Origin: Roseovarius sp. MMSF_3359
GTDB lineage: Bacteria; Pseudomonadota; Alphaproteobacteria; Rhodobacterales; Rhodobacteraceae
Length of the DNA stretch: 64,000 nt
Reading direction: 5' to 3'
Assembly (NCBI RefSeq): GCF_030733385.1
Contig: NZ_JASHJC010000006.1
Location: 186,001-250,000, forward strand
Numbering within the stretch: the first letter of the stretch is position 1; each line of letters opens with the position of its first letter. Shown piece after piece: positions 9,174-17,211 of this stretch. Both the position numbers and the translations under genes were made by a program. Below the pieces are notes generated by a model. It saw only the letters and a program-made list of their open reading frames with translations, was not told the DNA's origin and searched no databases.

Positions 9174-9776
9174 ATGACAATCGAACTTCTCTCCGCGCTT
9201 TTCACCTTCGCCTTCGTGACCGTCATCACGCCGGGGCCGAATAACCTGATGCTGATGGCCTCGGGGGCGAATTTCGGGTTCCGGCGGACTTTGCCGCATA
9301 TGCTGGGCATCGGGATCGGGTTTCCGACGATGATTTTCCTGGTGGGGATCGGGATCATGCAGGTCTTTGACCTCTGGCCGATGAGCTACACGATCCTCAA
9401 GGTGTTCAGCGTCGCCTATCTCTTGTACCTCGCGTGGAAGATCGCCAATGCCGCGCCCCCGCAAGAGGCCGCAACCGAGGGCAAACCGCTGACCTTCCTG
9501 CAATCGGCGGCATTTCAATGGGTGAACCCCAAGGCGTGGAGCATGGCGCTTTCGGCCATCACCCTCTACGCCAGCAGCCGGGATTTGCCCGCGGTGATGT
9601 GGGTGGCAGGCGTCTATGTCTGCGTCTCGTTCTTGAGCACCACCGGGTGGACCGTCCTGGGCCAGCAAATGCGGCGCATACTGAAAAGCCCCGCCCGGCT
9701 GCGGGTCTTCAACTTGCTGATGGCGCTTTTGCTGGTGGCGACGCTCATCCCCGTGTTATGGCCCGCAGAAGGTTGA
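9174..9776 (+). CDS. LysE-family amino acid exporter
   Basis: A 200-residue inner-membrane protein with about six hydrophobic segments. The N-terminal ITPGPNNLMLMASGANFG is the LysE/RhtB family signature, and FQWVNPKAWSMAL is the second conserved block. It is predicted to export amino acids by proton antiport; the substrate is not readable. Divergent from an AsnC-type regulator that probably controls it. The following gene starts 15 bases downstream and may be cotranscribed. Confidence 0.85.
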   Translation: MTIELLSALFTFAFVTVITPGPNNLMLMASGANFGFRRTLPHMLGIGIGFPTMIFLVGIGIMQVFDLWPMSYTILKVFSVAYLLYLAWKIANAAPPQEAATEGKPLTFLQSAAFQWVNPKAWSMALSAITLYASSRDLPAVMWVAGVYVCVSFLSTTGWTVLGQQMRRILKSPARLRVFNLLMALLLVATLIPVLWPAEG

Positions 9777-9791
9777 CCGGCGGAGGGCGCA

Positions 9792-10415
9792 ATGCCCCGA
9801 ATCCTGACGTTTTTTCACACCGCGCTGGTGCATGGCGACACGTTTGATGCGCTCCGCGACCGGATCGCGCCCGGCGTGGCGATGCACCACAATATCCGGA
9901 CCAGCTGGCTCGTCCGCGCGCGAAACGGGATTGACCCGGACCTCGCCGATGAGATCCGGCGCGAGATCTCGGGCGCCCGTCAACCGGCCATCTGCACCTG
10001 TACGACCATCGGCCCGCTGGCCGAGGCCGCCGGTGCAATCCGCATTGACCAGCCGATGATGCGGGCGGCGGCAGAAACCGGTGGCTCTGTCCTGATGATC
10101 TATTGCCTCGAAAGCACCGTGCAGCCAAGCCGGGAGTTGCTTGAGACCGCGATGCTAAGGGCGGGCAACAGGGCCACGATTGAGTTGCTGCCGCTGACCG
10201 GGCTTTGGCCGCTTTTTGAGACCGGTGAGACCGAGGCTTTCGCTCGTGCAATTGCCGAAGCCGTGCGCGATCGCGTGAGCCAACACCCCGGCATGGGTTG
10301 CATCGTGCTGGCGCAGGCATCCATGGCCGGAGCGGCAGAATGGTTGGCGGATTTGCCCTGCCCGGTGCTGTCCTCGCCGGAACTGGCATTGCGCGCGGGT
10401 CTGGCCCGGTTGTGA
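9792..10415 (+). CDS. Asp/Glu racemase-superfamily-like protein
   Basis: A 207-residue cytoplasmic protein of unknown activity. [13 protein letters not shown] resembles the first catalytic-cysteine loop of the aspartate/glutamate/hydantoin racemase superfamily, and a second loop around [12 protein letters not shown] could be the partner site. There the second cysteine precedes the usual position, so catalysis by two cysteines is uncertain. It lies 15 bases after the LysE-type exporter and just before accA. A role connected to amino acid export is possible, by context only. Confidence 0.45.
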   Translation: MPRILTFFHTALVHGDTFDALRDRIAPGVAMHHNIRTSWLVRARNGIDPDLADEIRREISGARQPAICTCTTIGPLAEAAGAIRIDQPMMRAAAETGGSVLMIYCLESTVQPSRELLETAMLRAGNRATIELLPLTGLWPLFETGETEAFARAIAEAVRDRVSQHPGMGCIVLAQASMAGAAEWLADLPCPVLSSPELALRAGLARL

Positions 10416-10470
10416 TTGCAAATCCCGGCCCATGCCGCCATATATCCATGCGCAGAAGCTGGAGACCGCG

Positions 10471-11433
10471 ATGACCAATTACCTCGACTTCGAAAAGCCC
10501 CTGGCCGAGATTGAAGGCAAGGCCGAAGAGCTGCGCGCGTTGGCGCGGACCAACGAGGAGATGGATGTCGAGGCCGAGGCGACCGCACTCGACAAAAAGG
10601 CCGCAGATCTGCTGCGCGATCTTTACAAGGATCTGACGCCCTGGCGGAAATGCCAGGTGGCGCGTCACCCCGAACGGCCCCATTGCCGGGACTATATCGA
10701 GCAGCTTTTCAGCGAGTATACCCCCCTCGCCGGGGACCGGAACTTTGCCGACGATCTGGCGGTGATGGGCGGGCTCGCGCGGCTGGACGACACACCGGTG
10801 GTGGTGATCGGCCACGAAAAGGGGGCCGACACCAAAAGCCGGATCGAGCGCAATTTCGGCATGGCCCGCCCCGAGGGGTACCGCAAGGCGATCCGCCTGA
10901 TGGAACTGGCCGACAAGTTCAACCTGCCGGTGGTGACTTTGGTGGACACGCCCGGCGCCTATCCGGGCAAGGGCGCCGAGGAACGCGGCCAGTCCGAGGC
11001 GATTGCTCGCGCCACGGAAAAATGCCTTCAGATCGGGGTGCCGCTGATTTCGGTCGTGATCGGCGAAGGCGGCTCCGGCGGGGCGGTGGCCTTTGCCTCG
11101 GCCAACCGCGTGGCGATGTTGGAGCATTCGATCTATTCGGTGATCTCGCCCGAAGGCTGCGCCTCGATCCTGTGGAAAGACGCGGAAAAGATGCGCGAAG
11201 CGGCGGAGGCGCTGCGCCTGACCGCGCAGGATCTGACCAAGCTCGGTGTGGCCGACCGGATCATCAACGAGCCGATGGGCGGCGCGCATCGCGATCCGAA
11301 GAAAGCCATTGCCGACGTGGGCAAGGCAATCTCGGCAATGCTGAAAGAACTCGGCAATCAATCGCGCGAAGATCTGGTCAAGGACCGGCGGCAGAAATTC
11401 CTGAACATGGGCGACAAGGGCCTCGCCGCATAA
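10471..11433 (+). CDS. accA: Acetyl-CoA carboxylase carboxyltransferase subunit alpha
   Basis: A 320-residue subunit which, with AccD, moves the carboxyl group from biotin to acetyl-CoA to give malonyl-CoA, the first step of fatty acid synthesis. Recognisable blocks are the N-terminal [12 protein letters not shown] coiled region, [18 protein letters not shown] (oxyanion-forming crotonase-like core), and [13 protein letters not shown] followed by [12 protein letters not shown]. Length is typical. GGAG lies 7 bases before the ATG at 10471. A weak hairpin (GACCG/CGGTC) follows the stop. Confidence 0.95.
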   Translation: MTNYLDFEKPLAEIEGKAEELRALARTNEEMDVEAEATALDKKAADLLRDLYKDLTPWRKCQVARHPERPHCRDYIEQLFSEYTPLAGDRNFADDLAVMGGLARLDDTPVVVIGHEKGADTKSRIERNFGMARPEGYRKAIRLMELADKFNLPVVTLVDTPGAYPGKGAEERGQSEAIARATEKCLQIGVPLISVVIGEGGSGGAVAFASANRVAMLEHSIYSVISPEGCASILWKDAEKMREAAEALRLTAQDLTKLGVADRIINEPMGGAHRDPKKAIADVGKAISAMLKELGNQSREDLVKDRRQKFLNMGDKGLAA

Positions 11434-11452
11434 GGCGGACCGTCACGCGGTC

Positions 11453-11671
11453 TTAGTCGATCTGCGGACAGCCGGTACCGCCGATGCCATCATTGCCGGA
11501 TGCACATTCCGCCGACGGGTCCAATTTGCGGGCCGATGGCGCCGCATCACCGGCGGGTTCAGCCGCGATCACCGGCGCGGGTTCGGCCAGAATGGCTTCC
11601 TCCATCGGCGCCGGGGCACATGCGGCCAGCAGCAAAAGAGCGAAGATTGCGGATGTGGTGCGGCCTGTCAT
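11453..11671 (-). CDS. Small lipoprotein
   Basis: A 72-residue protein with a lipoprotein signal peptide (lipobox LLAAC, lipidated Cys at about residue 18). A Pro/Ala-rich linker and a short C-terminal part with two cysteines (ECASGNDGIGGTGC) follow. Its start codon overlaps the stop of the DUF6502 gene by four bases (ATGA), so the two are translationally coupled. The C-terminal cysteines may form a disulfide in the periplasm. Function unknown. Confidence 0.6.
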   Translation of the reverse strand: MTGRTTSAIFALLLLAACAPAPMEEAILAEPAPVIAAEPAGDAAPSARKLDPSAECASGNDGIGGTGCPQID

Positions 11672-12417
11672 GCGTCGGTCTCCCCGGTCTTGTAGAAATA
11701 CGCGCCCGCGCGGAAACGCTGTGGCCTGTCACTGGTTTTTTCGAATGTCGCGGCCAGGGCGTTAAGCTCCTGCAACACCGCCATCTGTAACGCTGCATGG
11801 CGGTCCTCGAGCATCTTGACCTGATCTTCGGACAGACCGCCATAATGCACTGCACGTTCAAAAACCGGGTCCATACCGGTCACGTTACCCGTCGCAGCCG
11901 ACAGGTGATCACCTACATTTTGCGCCAGGTAGGCGACCTGTTCCGCGCTGCCCGCATGGGGTTGATAAGACCGCGACAGGAGTCGGACGGTCTGTCCGTC
12001 ATCGGCAAGCTCGATCGTTCCGGTCTCCGCCAGCGCGTCCAGCATCGTACGGGGATGGACATCGCGCCGAACAAGCCGCGCCAGCGCGTCGAAGGACGGC
12101 GCATCGCCGGAGCGTGCGAGGTCACGCGGGTCGCCATCGTCATGGTATCCGTCTTCGGTCTGCCAAAGCGCGACCAGGCGGGTGAGGTGGCCGGTCTTGG
12201 TCGGTTTCGGCTCGAACCCGCGCAAACGCGCCACGTCGCGCCGTTGCAGCCCGGTCATCACCGACAGGCGGCTATCGGTGGCTTTGCCCTCGGACAACCG
12301 CATCGCTTCGACCACGTAATGCGCTTTCAGCCGCTCTGACAGTTCCGAAAACAGCACCCCGCGCGCGATCATCAACCGGGCAAGCGGGGCCAGCAGCGTA
12401 TCAAGGAAATCACTCAT
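11668..12417 (-). CDS. DUF6502 family protein
   Basis: A 249-residue protein recognised as DUF6502 by the N-terminal block LARLMIARGVLFSELSERLK and the following TDSRLSVMTGLQRRDVARLR. The second block looks like a helix-turn-helix recognition region, so DNA binding is possible. It is coupled to a downstream lipoprotein and is divergent from a vWA-domain lipoprotein across 82 bases that carry two similar palindromes. An upstream in-frame ATG at 12462 would place a palindrome inside the coding sequence; 12417 is preferred. Neither has a good Shine-Dalgarno. Confidence 0.65.
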   Translation of the reverse strand: MSDFLDTLLAPLARLMIARGVLFSELSERLKAHYVVEAMRLSEGKATDSRLSVMTGLQRRDVARLRGFEPKPTKTGHLTRLVALWQTEDGYHDDGDPRDLARSGDAPSFDALARLVRRDVHPRTMLDALAETGTIELADDGQTVRLLSRSYQPHAGSAEQVAYLAQNVGDHLSAATGNVTGMDPVFERAVHYGGLSEDQVKMLEDRHAALQMAVLQELNALAATFEKTSDRPQRFRAGAYFYKTGETDA

Positions 12418-12434
12418 ATGTGCTTTTTGCACAT
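12418..12434. promoter_or_regulatory. Palindrome ATGTGC-N5-GCACAT, operator candidate 1
   Basis: A perfect 17-bp dyad (ATGTGC TTTTT GCACAT) immediately before the start codon of the DUF6502 gene. A near-identical copy lies at 12466-12482, about 48 bases centre to centre. Two copies in one divergent promoter region indicate a dimeric regulator binding site. The cognate protein is not known. Confidence 0.5.
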
Positions 12435-12465
12435 TAATCCTGGACAAGAAAGCCGAATCCATAAT

Positions 12466-12482
12466 ATGTGCAATTTACACAT
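12466..12482. promoter_or_regulatory. Palindrome ATGTGC-N5-ACACAT, operator candidate 2
   Basis: Second copy of the dyad at 12418-12434, with one mismatch in the right arm. It lies 18 bases upstream of the vWA lipoprotein start at 12500, so it would overlap that gene's promoter or leader. Confidence 0.45.
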
Positions 12483-12499
12483 TTTTAACGAGGTGCCCG

Positions 12500-13792
12500 A
12501 TGTTGAGCCGCGATTATCACTTGCCGTTTGTCCTTTTGGCCGGTCTCGGCCTGTTGTCCGCCTGCGCCGCCGGTGGCCCAGGCGACACAAGGCTGGCCAA
12601 GACGTCCGAGGGGACAAGCGCCAGTCCCGTTCTGGCAGAACCCGTCATGGTCGACGCCGAACCGGCGGCGATATCCTCGGCCCGCATTGCGCCCAGCCAC
12701 CCCCACCGGCCGCCCCGGGCCGGTATTGTGACCGCCGGTGATATTGACGACACCCGCAACTTCGCCGCGTTCCGGTCCTACCTGAAACGCAAGGGCGGGT
12801 CGGAAAGACCGTTCTCCCGGCCGGTGCTGGTGCAATTGTCGGGACCTGATGGCAAGCCTGCGCCCGGGGTCTACTACACGCTGCGCAAACCCGGGGCGAA
12901 GGAGCCGTTCCATACCGGCTATTCGGGGGTCGACGGGCATATCAATGCCTTCCCCAAGGCTCTCGGCGCCGGACAGCCCCAAAATGTTGAACTGCGGCTT
13001 TTTGCAGAGGACCAGGACGGCACGACGGTCCGGGATCTGCGGACAGGACCAACCCGGCACAAGATCGTACTGGCACGGAACACCGCATGGAAACCCGCCT
13101 TCCTCGATCTTGTCTTTGTCGTCGATACCACGGGAAGTATGGGCGACGAGTTAGACTGGCTGACCCGTGAAATGCGCGAGATCGTGAAGACCGCGCGCAG
13201 GGCAGCACCCGGCGTCGATATCCGCTATGGCCTCGTGGCCTATCGCGACCACGGGGATGCCTATGTGTTGCGCAATCTGGGCTTCACCGGGTCGGCACGG
13301 ACCATGCAAGGCTGGCTGGACCGGCAGCGGGCAAATGGCGGCGGGGATTATCCCGAGGCTGCCGCCGCGGCACTTCAATCCGCCGTATCGCTCAACTGGC
13401 GCCGGGGCAAGGGCGAGCGTATCGTGATCCACATTGCCGACGCCCCGCCCCATAGCCGCGACGCGAACCGGTATCTTGACGCCGCCCGCGCCGCCGCCCG
13501 TCGCAACATCCAGGTTTACGGGCTTGGGGCCAGCGGGGTTGGTGACGAGGCCGAGATTTTGATGCGCCAGGCCGCGGCGATGACATCGGGCCGCTATCTG
13601 TTTCTAACCGATGACAGCGGTGTGGGCCACGCCCATGCCGAACCGGATATCGCCTGCTACCGGGTGACACGGCTCAAGACCCTCATGATCAACGTGCTGA
13701 AATCCGAACTGTCCGGCATCCGTCATGAGGCCACGGCCCAGCAGGTTGTGCGCGAGGTGGGGGCCTATCGCCGCGGCGTTTGCCTGAATTGA
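12500..13792 (+). CDS. von Willebrand factor A domain lipoprotein
   Basis: A 430-residue exported protein. It begins with a lipoprotein signal (LLSAC, lipidated Cys near residue 20). Residues ~85-190 form an unassigned domain. A vWA domain then opens with LDLVFVVDTTGSMGDELDW, where DTTGSMG supplies the DxSxS-type metal-ion site with Thr/Ser ligands. HIADAPPHSRD is the later Asp-containing MIDAS loop. GAGG lies about 10 bases before the ATG. It is divergent from the DUF6502/lipoprotein pair and shares the two palindromes with it, so the three are probably one regulon of the cell envelope. Function unknown. Confidence 0.75.
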   Translation: MLSRDYHLPFVLLAGLGLLSACAAGGPGDTRLAKTSEGTSASPVLAEPVMVDAEPAAISSARIAPSHPHRPPRAGIVTAGDIDDTRNFAAFRSYLKRKGGSERPFSRPVLVQLSGPDGKPAPGVYYTLRKPGAKEPFHTGYSGVDGHINAFPKALGAGQPQNVELRLFAEDQDGTTVRDLRTGPTRHKIVLARNTAWKPAFLDLVFVVDTTGSMGDELDWLTREMREIVKTARRAAPGVDIRYGLVAYRDHGDAYVLRNLGFTGSARTMQGWLDRQRANGGGDYPEAAAAALQSAVSLNWRRGKGERIVIHIADAPPHSRDANRYLDAARAAARRNIQVYGLGASGVGDEAEILMRQAAAMTSGRYLFLTDDSGVGHAHAEPDIACYRVTRLKTLMINVLKSELSGIRHEATAQQVVREVGAYRRGVCLN

Positions 13793-13796
13793 TGGT

Positions 13797-14444
13797 CTAT
13801 CCCACCAGCATCTTGAGGCCCTGCGTCACGTCGGAACGCACCGCAAGGCGAAGGCCGGGTTCATCCCCGGCCTTGAGCGCGCCGATGATAAGCCGGTGAT
13901 AATGCGGCGGATCCTTGCGCGAGAGCTTGCCATAGAGCGCCCGCATCGTCGGCCCAAGCTGCAGCCAGACGGTTTCCGCCATGGCCAACATCGCCGGCGC
14001 CTGCGCACGTAGATAAAGAGTCCGGTGAAACTCCAGATTGCGGCGGATATACCCCACCGCATCGTGGCGCGAGATGTTTTCGGTGATCAGCCCGTTGATG
14101 CTCTGCAGCCGGTCGATCAGCGCGATATGCGCCCGTGGCAAGGCGCGGCTGGCCAGTTCCACCTCGATCAGGGCGCGCAAGGCCGCAAGCTCTTCGATAC
14201 GGTCGTTGCTCAGATCGGGCGTGGACACGCGCCCCGACGTCGAAAGGGTCAATGCCCCCTCGGCGGTCAGGCGGCGGATCGCCTCGCGGGCGGGTGTCAT
14301 CGACACGTTGAATTCTTCGCCGACGCCGCGCAGGGTGAGCGACTGCCCGGGGGCAATCTCACCATGCATGATGCGGGTGCGCAGCCCGCGATAGACGCGA
14401 TCATGCGACGACGGGGACGGATCCGGGCGAGGGTTGATCAGCAT
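13797..14444 (-). CDS. GntR-family regulator, FadR/FCD type
   Basis: A 215-residue regulator. An N-terminal winged HTH (residues ~14-75, LTLRGVGEEFNVSMTPAREAIRRLTAEG) is joined to an all-helical FCD domain (residues ~85-210). That domain shows the metal-binding pattern with His residues around EFHRTLY and YHRLIIGAL. Such proteins repress sugar-acid or amino-acid catabolism genes and bind an organic acid. A perfect 14-bp palindrome lies 8 bases upstream of the start codon and probably mediates autoregulation. No catabolic operon lies beside it. Confidence 0.8.
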   Translation of the reverse strand: MLINPRPDPSPSSHDRVYRGLRTRIMHGEIAPGQSLTLRGVGEEFNVSMTPAREAIRRLTAEGALTLSTSGRVSTPDLSNDRIEELAALRALIEVELASRALPRAHIALIDRLQSINGLITENISRHDAVGYIRRNLEFHRTLYLRAQAPAMLAMAETVWLQLGPTMRALYGKLSRKDPPHYHRLIIGALKAGDEPGLRLAVRSDVTQGLKMLVG

Positions 14445-14452
14445 GAGGCCTA

Positions 14453-14466
14453 TTTGTGATCACAAA
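14453..14466. promoter_or_regulatory. GntR-type operator palindrome
   Basis: TTTGTGATCACAAA, a perfect 14-bp palindrome between the GntR start codon and the end of the metallopeptidase gene. It fits the short TTGT...ACAA-type operators bound by FadR-subfamily dimers. At this distance from the ATG it would block transcription or translation of the regulator's own gene. Confidence 0.55.
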
Positions 14467-14476
14467 CCAAGGAACG

Positions 14477-15169
14477 TCAATCGCCGAAGCGGTAGCGATG
14501 CAAGGCACCGCCCTCTTTGCGCAGCCATTGGCGGGGATCGCGGTAATCGGGCATAAGGTGTTCGACCAACGACCAGAAGGCCGCAGAGTGGTTCATTTCC
14601 TGCAAATGCGCGACCTCATGGGCCGCCACGTAGTCCAGCACCTCCGGCGGCGCCATGATAAGCCGCCAGGAATACATGAGCCCACCGGCGGCGGTGCAGG
14701 AGCCCCAGCGCGACCGTGTATCGCGCAGGGTCAGGCGGCTATACGGACGACCGATCAGACCGGCGTATCGATCTGATGCGGTGGCCAGTCGGTCACGGGC
14801 CAGCGTCTTAAGGAATGCCTGCAGCCGCGATGCCATCGCCTCTTCGGGACCGGGAACCAGAAGCGCATCGCCCTCCGGCACCACGCGCTTGCCCGTCCCG
14901 GGCATGATTCGCAGCATCTCTCCCTCAACCGGGATTTCCATCCCTGAGCTGACGGTGACAATCTCCGGCTGATCGCTGATCTGCGCCCGCAGCCAGTCAC
15001 CCTTGGAGCGGGCAAATTTGAGCCCCTCGCCCTCGGAAACACCCCGCGGCAGGGTCAGTGTCACCGCCCCGTCAAGCCCCGAGACACGCAGCGAAATCCG
15101 CCGCGCGCGGGCGGACCGGCGCAGGGTCAGTTCGACCGGGGGGTTGCCGGGAAGAAGATGTTGGCCCAT
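14477..15169 (-). CDS. YgjP/M48-type zinc metallopeptidase (DUF45)
   Basis: A 230-residue protein. The HExxH zinc motif is present as YVAAHEVAHLQEMNHSAAFW, in which the second histidine block (NHS..FW) supplies the third ligand, as in SprT/YgjP-like proteins. The TRSRWGSCT signature just upstream is diagnostic of this family. It has no signal peptide, so a cytoplasmic protease or protease-like role is expected; substrates are unknown. GGAGGC precedes the start. It ends 33 bases before the GntR gene. Confidence 0.82.
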   Translation of the reverse strand: MGQHLLPGNPPVELTLRRSARARRISLRVSGLDGAVTLTLPRGVSEGEGLKFARSKGDWLRAQISDQPEIVTVSSGMEIPVEGEMLRIMPGTGKRVVPEGDALLVPGPEEAMASRLQAFLKTLARDRLATASDRYAGLIGRPYSRLTLRDTRSRWGSCTAAGGLMYSWRLIMAPPEVLDYVAAHEVAHLQEMNHSAAFWSLVEHLMPDYRDPRQWLRKEGGALHRYRFGD

Positions 15170-15281
15170 ATGGCCTCCTGAATAACCTGTCCGCCGGGCT
15201 TCAAAGCCTTTGACACCTGCCGCACGTTATGGCAGGTGGCGCGGATCGTCGACAAGACCTCAGATTTGAAAGGGATGACCC

Positions 15282-15608
15282 ATGCCCAAAGAAGAATGGG
15301 GCGTCAAGCGCCTGTGCCCCACTACCGGAAAGCGGTTTTACGACCTGAATGCCGATCCGATCATCAACCCCTACACGGGCGAAGTGTTCGAGCTTGAGAA
15401 CGGCAAAAGCCGGTCGATCACGGCGGATGCCGAGGATGCCGAGACCAAGAAGATGAAGGACGCGGATGTCGACAGCACCGATGATGTGCTGGACGATGAT
15501 GACGACGTCGACGTCGATCTGGGCGATGATGTGCTGGACGATGACGACGACGATGATGTGTCGCTGGACGAAATCGCCGACGTCGCGGCGGATGACGACG
15601 ACAGTTGA
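15282..15608 (+). CDS. TIGR02300 / FYDLN acid-domain protein
   Basis: A 108-residue protein with a conserved N-terminus (WGVKRLCPTTGKRFYDLN) containing the FYDLN motif. The second half is extremely acidic, with long runs of Asp. The family is nearly confined to Alphaproteobacteria. The CP-TG pair suggests half of a zinc-ribbon-like fold. Its function is unknown; the acidic tail is likely disordered. AAAGGGATG lies close upstream. A hairpin terminator follows, then the tRNA-Ala gene. Confidence 0.85.
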   Translation: MPKEEWGVKRLCPTTGKRFYDLNADPIINPYTGEVFELENGKSRSITADAEDAETKKMKDADVDSTDDVLDDDDDVDVDLGDDVLDDDDDDDVSLDEIADVAADDDDS

Positions 15609-15616
15609 CCGCGAAA

Positions 15617-15644
15617 AGGCGGGATTTTCCACTTGATCCCGCCT
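15617..15644 (+). terminator. Hairpin after the FYDLN gene
   Basis: AGGCGGGAT and its exact complement ATCCCGCCT form a 9-bp stem with a 10-nt loop, nine bases after the stop codon. The downstream T-run is poor, so it may also act as an mRNA stabiliser. Confidence 0.55.
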
Positions 15645-15692
15645 GCCGCTTTGCCTAATTAGCGGCGAACCGATCCGACGGGTCGATGGTTT

Positions 15693-15768
<76 letters not shown>

Positions 15769-15820
15769 GATCTCCCATTTAAGCAACTGACTTTATTTCA
15801 TAAATACGTTTTTCTTAGTT

Positions 15821-15844
15821 TTATCCCGCCGATTTACCCGCCGA
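15821..15844 (+). repeat. Left arm-type integrase site candidate (two 12-bp units)
   Basis: Two tandem 12-bp units, TTATCCCGCCGA and TTTACCCGCCGA, about 50 bases inside attL. A matching pair in the same orientation lies at 35669-35692 by the other end. Paired direct repeats inside both att ends are the usual arm sites bound by the N-terminal domain of tyrosine integrases. Confidence 0.45.
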
Positions 15845-16001
15845 CAAGGTGGAACTGCGTTTAAAACTTGTTCTAAGCCTCGTAGGGATAAGTTTACTTC
15901 CGAATGCGAGCCTATGGTGGCTAATGCCGCTTCTACATGAGTCCAGAAGGGATTCCCATGAGTCCAAAAATGTGCGATGGTTGGAGTACGGGAGAAATGA
16001 G

Positions 16002-16268
16002 ATGACCAACATTGAAAAAGTGATTCACAAACACTTGGGAACAAAAAACGTAGAGAAGATTCTTGTTAGTCATGACGAAGATATAGATGGCGAAAGCATT
16101 ATCCGAGTGAAAGTGGTCTATAGTACGGATGTTGAGGAACTACCCGTAGAGACGATGGCTAAAGTGACGAATGAGCTTTGGGAAATTCTCCGTAAAGAAG
16201 ATCAAGAAGCGCTTCCTTTGCTGAGCTACATTTCAGCTGAAGATACGCCTGAATTGAATGCAGCTTAG
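16002..16268 (+). CDS. Small partner protein of the HEPN gene
   Basis: An 88-residue acidic protein of unknown fold. A short beta-rich N-terminal half (VEKILVSHDEDIDGESIIRVKVVY) is followed by helices (LPVETMAKVTNELWEIL) and an ISAEDTPE tail. GGGAGA lies about 11 bases before the ATG; the open frame extends upstream but without protein-like sequence. Its stop overlaps the HEPN gene by 11 bases, so the pair is translationally coupled. The order, size and coupling resemble a toxin-antitoxin module, with this protein as possible antitoxin or regulator. Markedly AT-rich compared with the chromosome. Confidence 0.6.
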   Translation: MTNIEKVIHKHLGTKNVEKILVSHDEDIDGESIIRVKVVYSTDVEELPVETMAKVTNELWEILRKEDQEALPLLSYISAEDTPELNAA

Positions 16269-16728
16269 TCGCCAGCTAATTAATTCAGCGCGTCAGCGCT
16301 TCGGGCGCGCGGAAAATAGGACCGAGGCTGATCTTCGTCGTGCCGTTAGCGATACTTACTATGCTATGTTTCATTGCATTTGTGAGTCATTGTCAGCACC
16401 GCTTTTGGCTGCGGGTAGTTCGACTTTGGTTAACACTGCTTATTGCGCTCTATATCGCTTTCCCGAGCATAAAAAGCTAGCTGATCGCTGCAGGTGCTTA
16501 CCGAACGATCAATTCCCTAATCACTTTGTTTCGTTCGCTCGTCAATTTGCCTCAATGCGACAAAAACGAAATGAAGCAGATTACGACCCTCTAGTTCAGA
16601 TTGTTTACTCAGAAGTCGAAAACGACCTTAACCTATCGGCGAGACAAATTGCTGATTTTCAGAATTCGGATCAAATTGATCAGCTGGGTTTTGCTATGTT
16701 AGTCGCAGGCATTTCCAAGAACCGGTGA
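16258..16728 (+). CDS. HEPN-domain protein, putative RNase toxin
   Basis: A 156-residue all-helical protein. TEADLRRAVSDTYYAMFHCICES is the classical HEPN helix, and RQKRNEADYDP occupies the position of the HEPN active-site R-x4-6-H motif; here the histidine position is a Tyr. HEPN proteins act as RNases or nucleotide-transfer targets in toxin-antitoxin and defence systems. No MNT nucleotidyltransferase (GSxRxG...D) partner is seen; the partner is the 88-residue gene that overlaps its start. The last 30 bases overlap convergently with a ribbon-helix-helix gene. AT-rich composition supports recent transfer. Confidence 0.65.
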   Translation: MQLSRQLINSARQRFGRAENRTEADLRRAVSDTYYAMFHCICESLSAPLLAAGSSTLVNTAYCALYRFPEHKKLADRCRCLPNDQFPNHFVSFARQFASMRQKRNEADYDPLVQIVYSEVENDLNLSARQIADFQNSDQIDQLGFAMLVAGISKNR

Positions 16729-16929
16729 AGGTCTATTCCTCCTCCATGCTTCCTCTGATTTTTCCCGCGCCTTGTCGGTTCTCAAAATATTTTCTGGATT
16801 CGTCTCAGCATAATCGCGGAGGCATTGTCTCACTACTTCGGAAAGCGATTTAGATCCCGATTTTGCTCCAGCTCGTAGCCAATACTCAATATCAGGATCA
16901 AGAGTTATGGTCACTCGTGTTTTTTTCAT
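16699..16929 (-). CDS. Ribbon-helix-helix DNA-binding protein
   Basis: A 76-residue protein. RVTITLDPDIEYWLRAGAK forms the beta-strand and first helix, and SLSEVVRQCLRDYAE the second helix, of an Arc/MetJ-type ribbon-helix-helix, the fold used by many antitoxins and by plasmid or phage repressors. The ATG at 16929 is preferred over a start twelve codons upstream. It overlaps the end of the HEPN gene tail to tail, and the preceding small membrane-protein gene on its own strand. It might regulate either neighbour. Confidence 0.6.
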   Translation of the reverse strand: MKKTRVTITLDPDIEYWLRAGAKSGSKSLSEVVRQCLRDYAETNPENILRTDKAREKSEEAWRRNRPSPVLGNACD

Positions 16930-17107
16930 TTGCCCTATCCCCAATGACCTCTCGAATGGTTGCAAGCGCTACGCAAGCGCCGAGCACGATTCCGATTTCT
17001 GAAATTGTGCTCCCCCCAAGTGGAAGGAACGACAAGGTATCGGGCGCGATTGCTTGTGCAACTGGAAGTAATAGCAGCGCTGCGCATCCAACAAGGATCG
17101 GTTTCAT
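16898..17107 (-). CDS. Small membrane or exported protein
   Basis: A 69-residue protein with a hydrophobic N-terminus that reads as a signal peptide or membrane anchor (ILVGCAALLLLPVAQA). A second hydrophobic stretch (ISEIGIVLGACVALATI) follows, then a charged tail. It overlaps the start of the ribbon-helix-helix gene by 32 bases in the same direction, which implies coupled expression. No family recognised. Possible holin-like or toxin-like peptide, by size only. Confidence 0.45.
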   Translation of the reverse strand: MKPILVGCAALLLLPVAQAIAPDTLSFLPLGGSTISEIGIVLGACVALATIREVIGDRANEKNTSDHNS

Positions 17108-17211
17108 GAGTGTCTCCAAAGAATTTGACGCCCTTGAAGATAGCGGTATGTCGTTAAAACGAAGTTAAAGCTGCATCACTTTCATAACATGGGTATTGAG
17201 TGGCACTAGCT

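Noticed and set aside
9745..11361. A 538-codon open frame on the minus strand
   Set aside because: It is the antisense shadow of the Asp/Glu-racemase-like gene and accA; rich in Arg/Pro/His with no recognisable domain.
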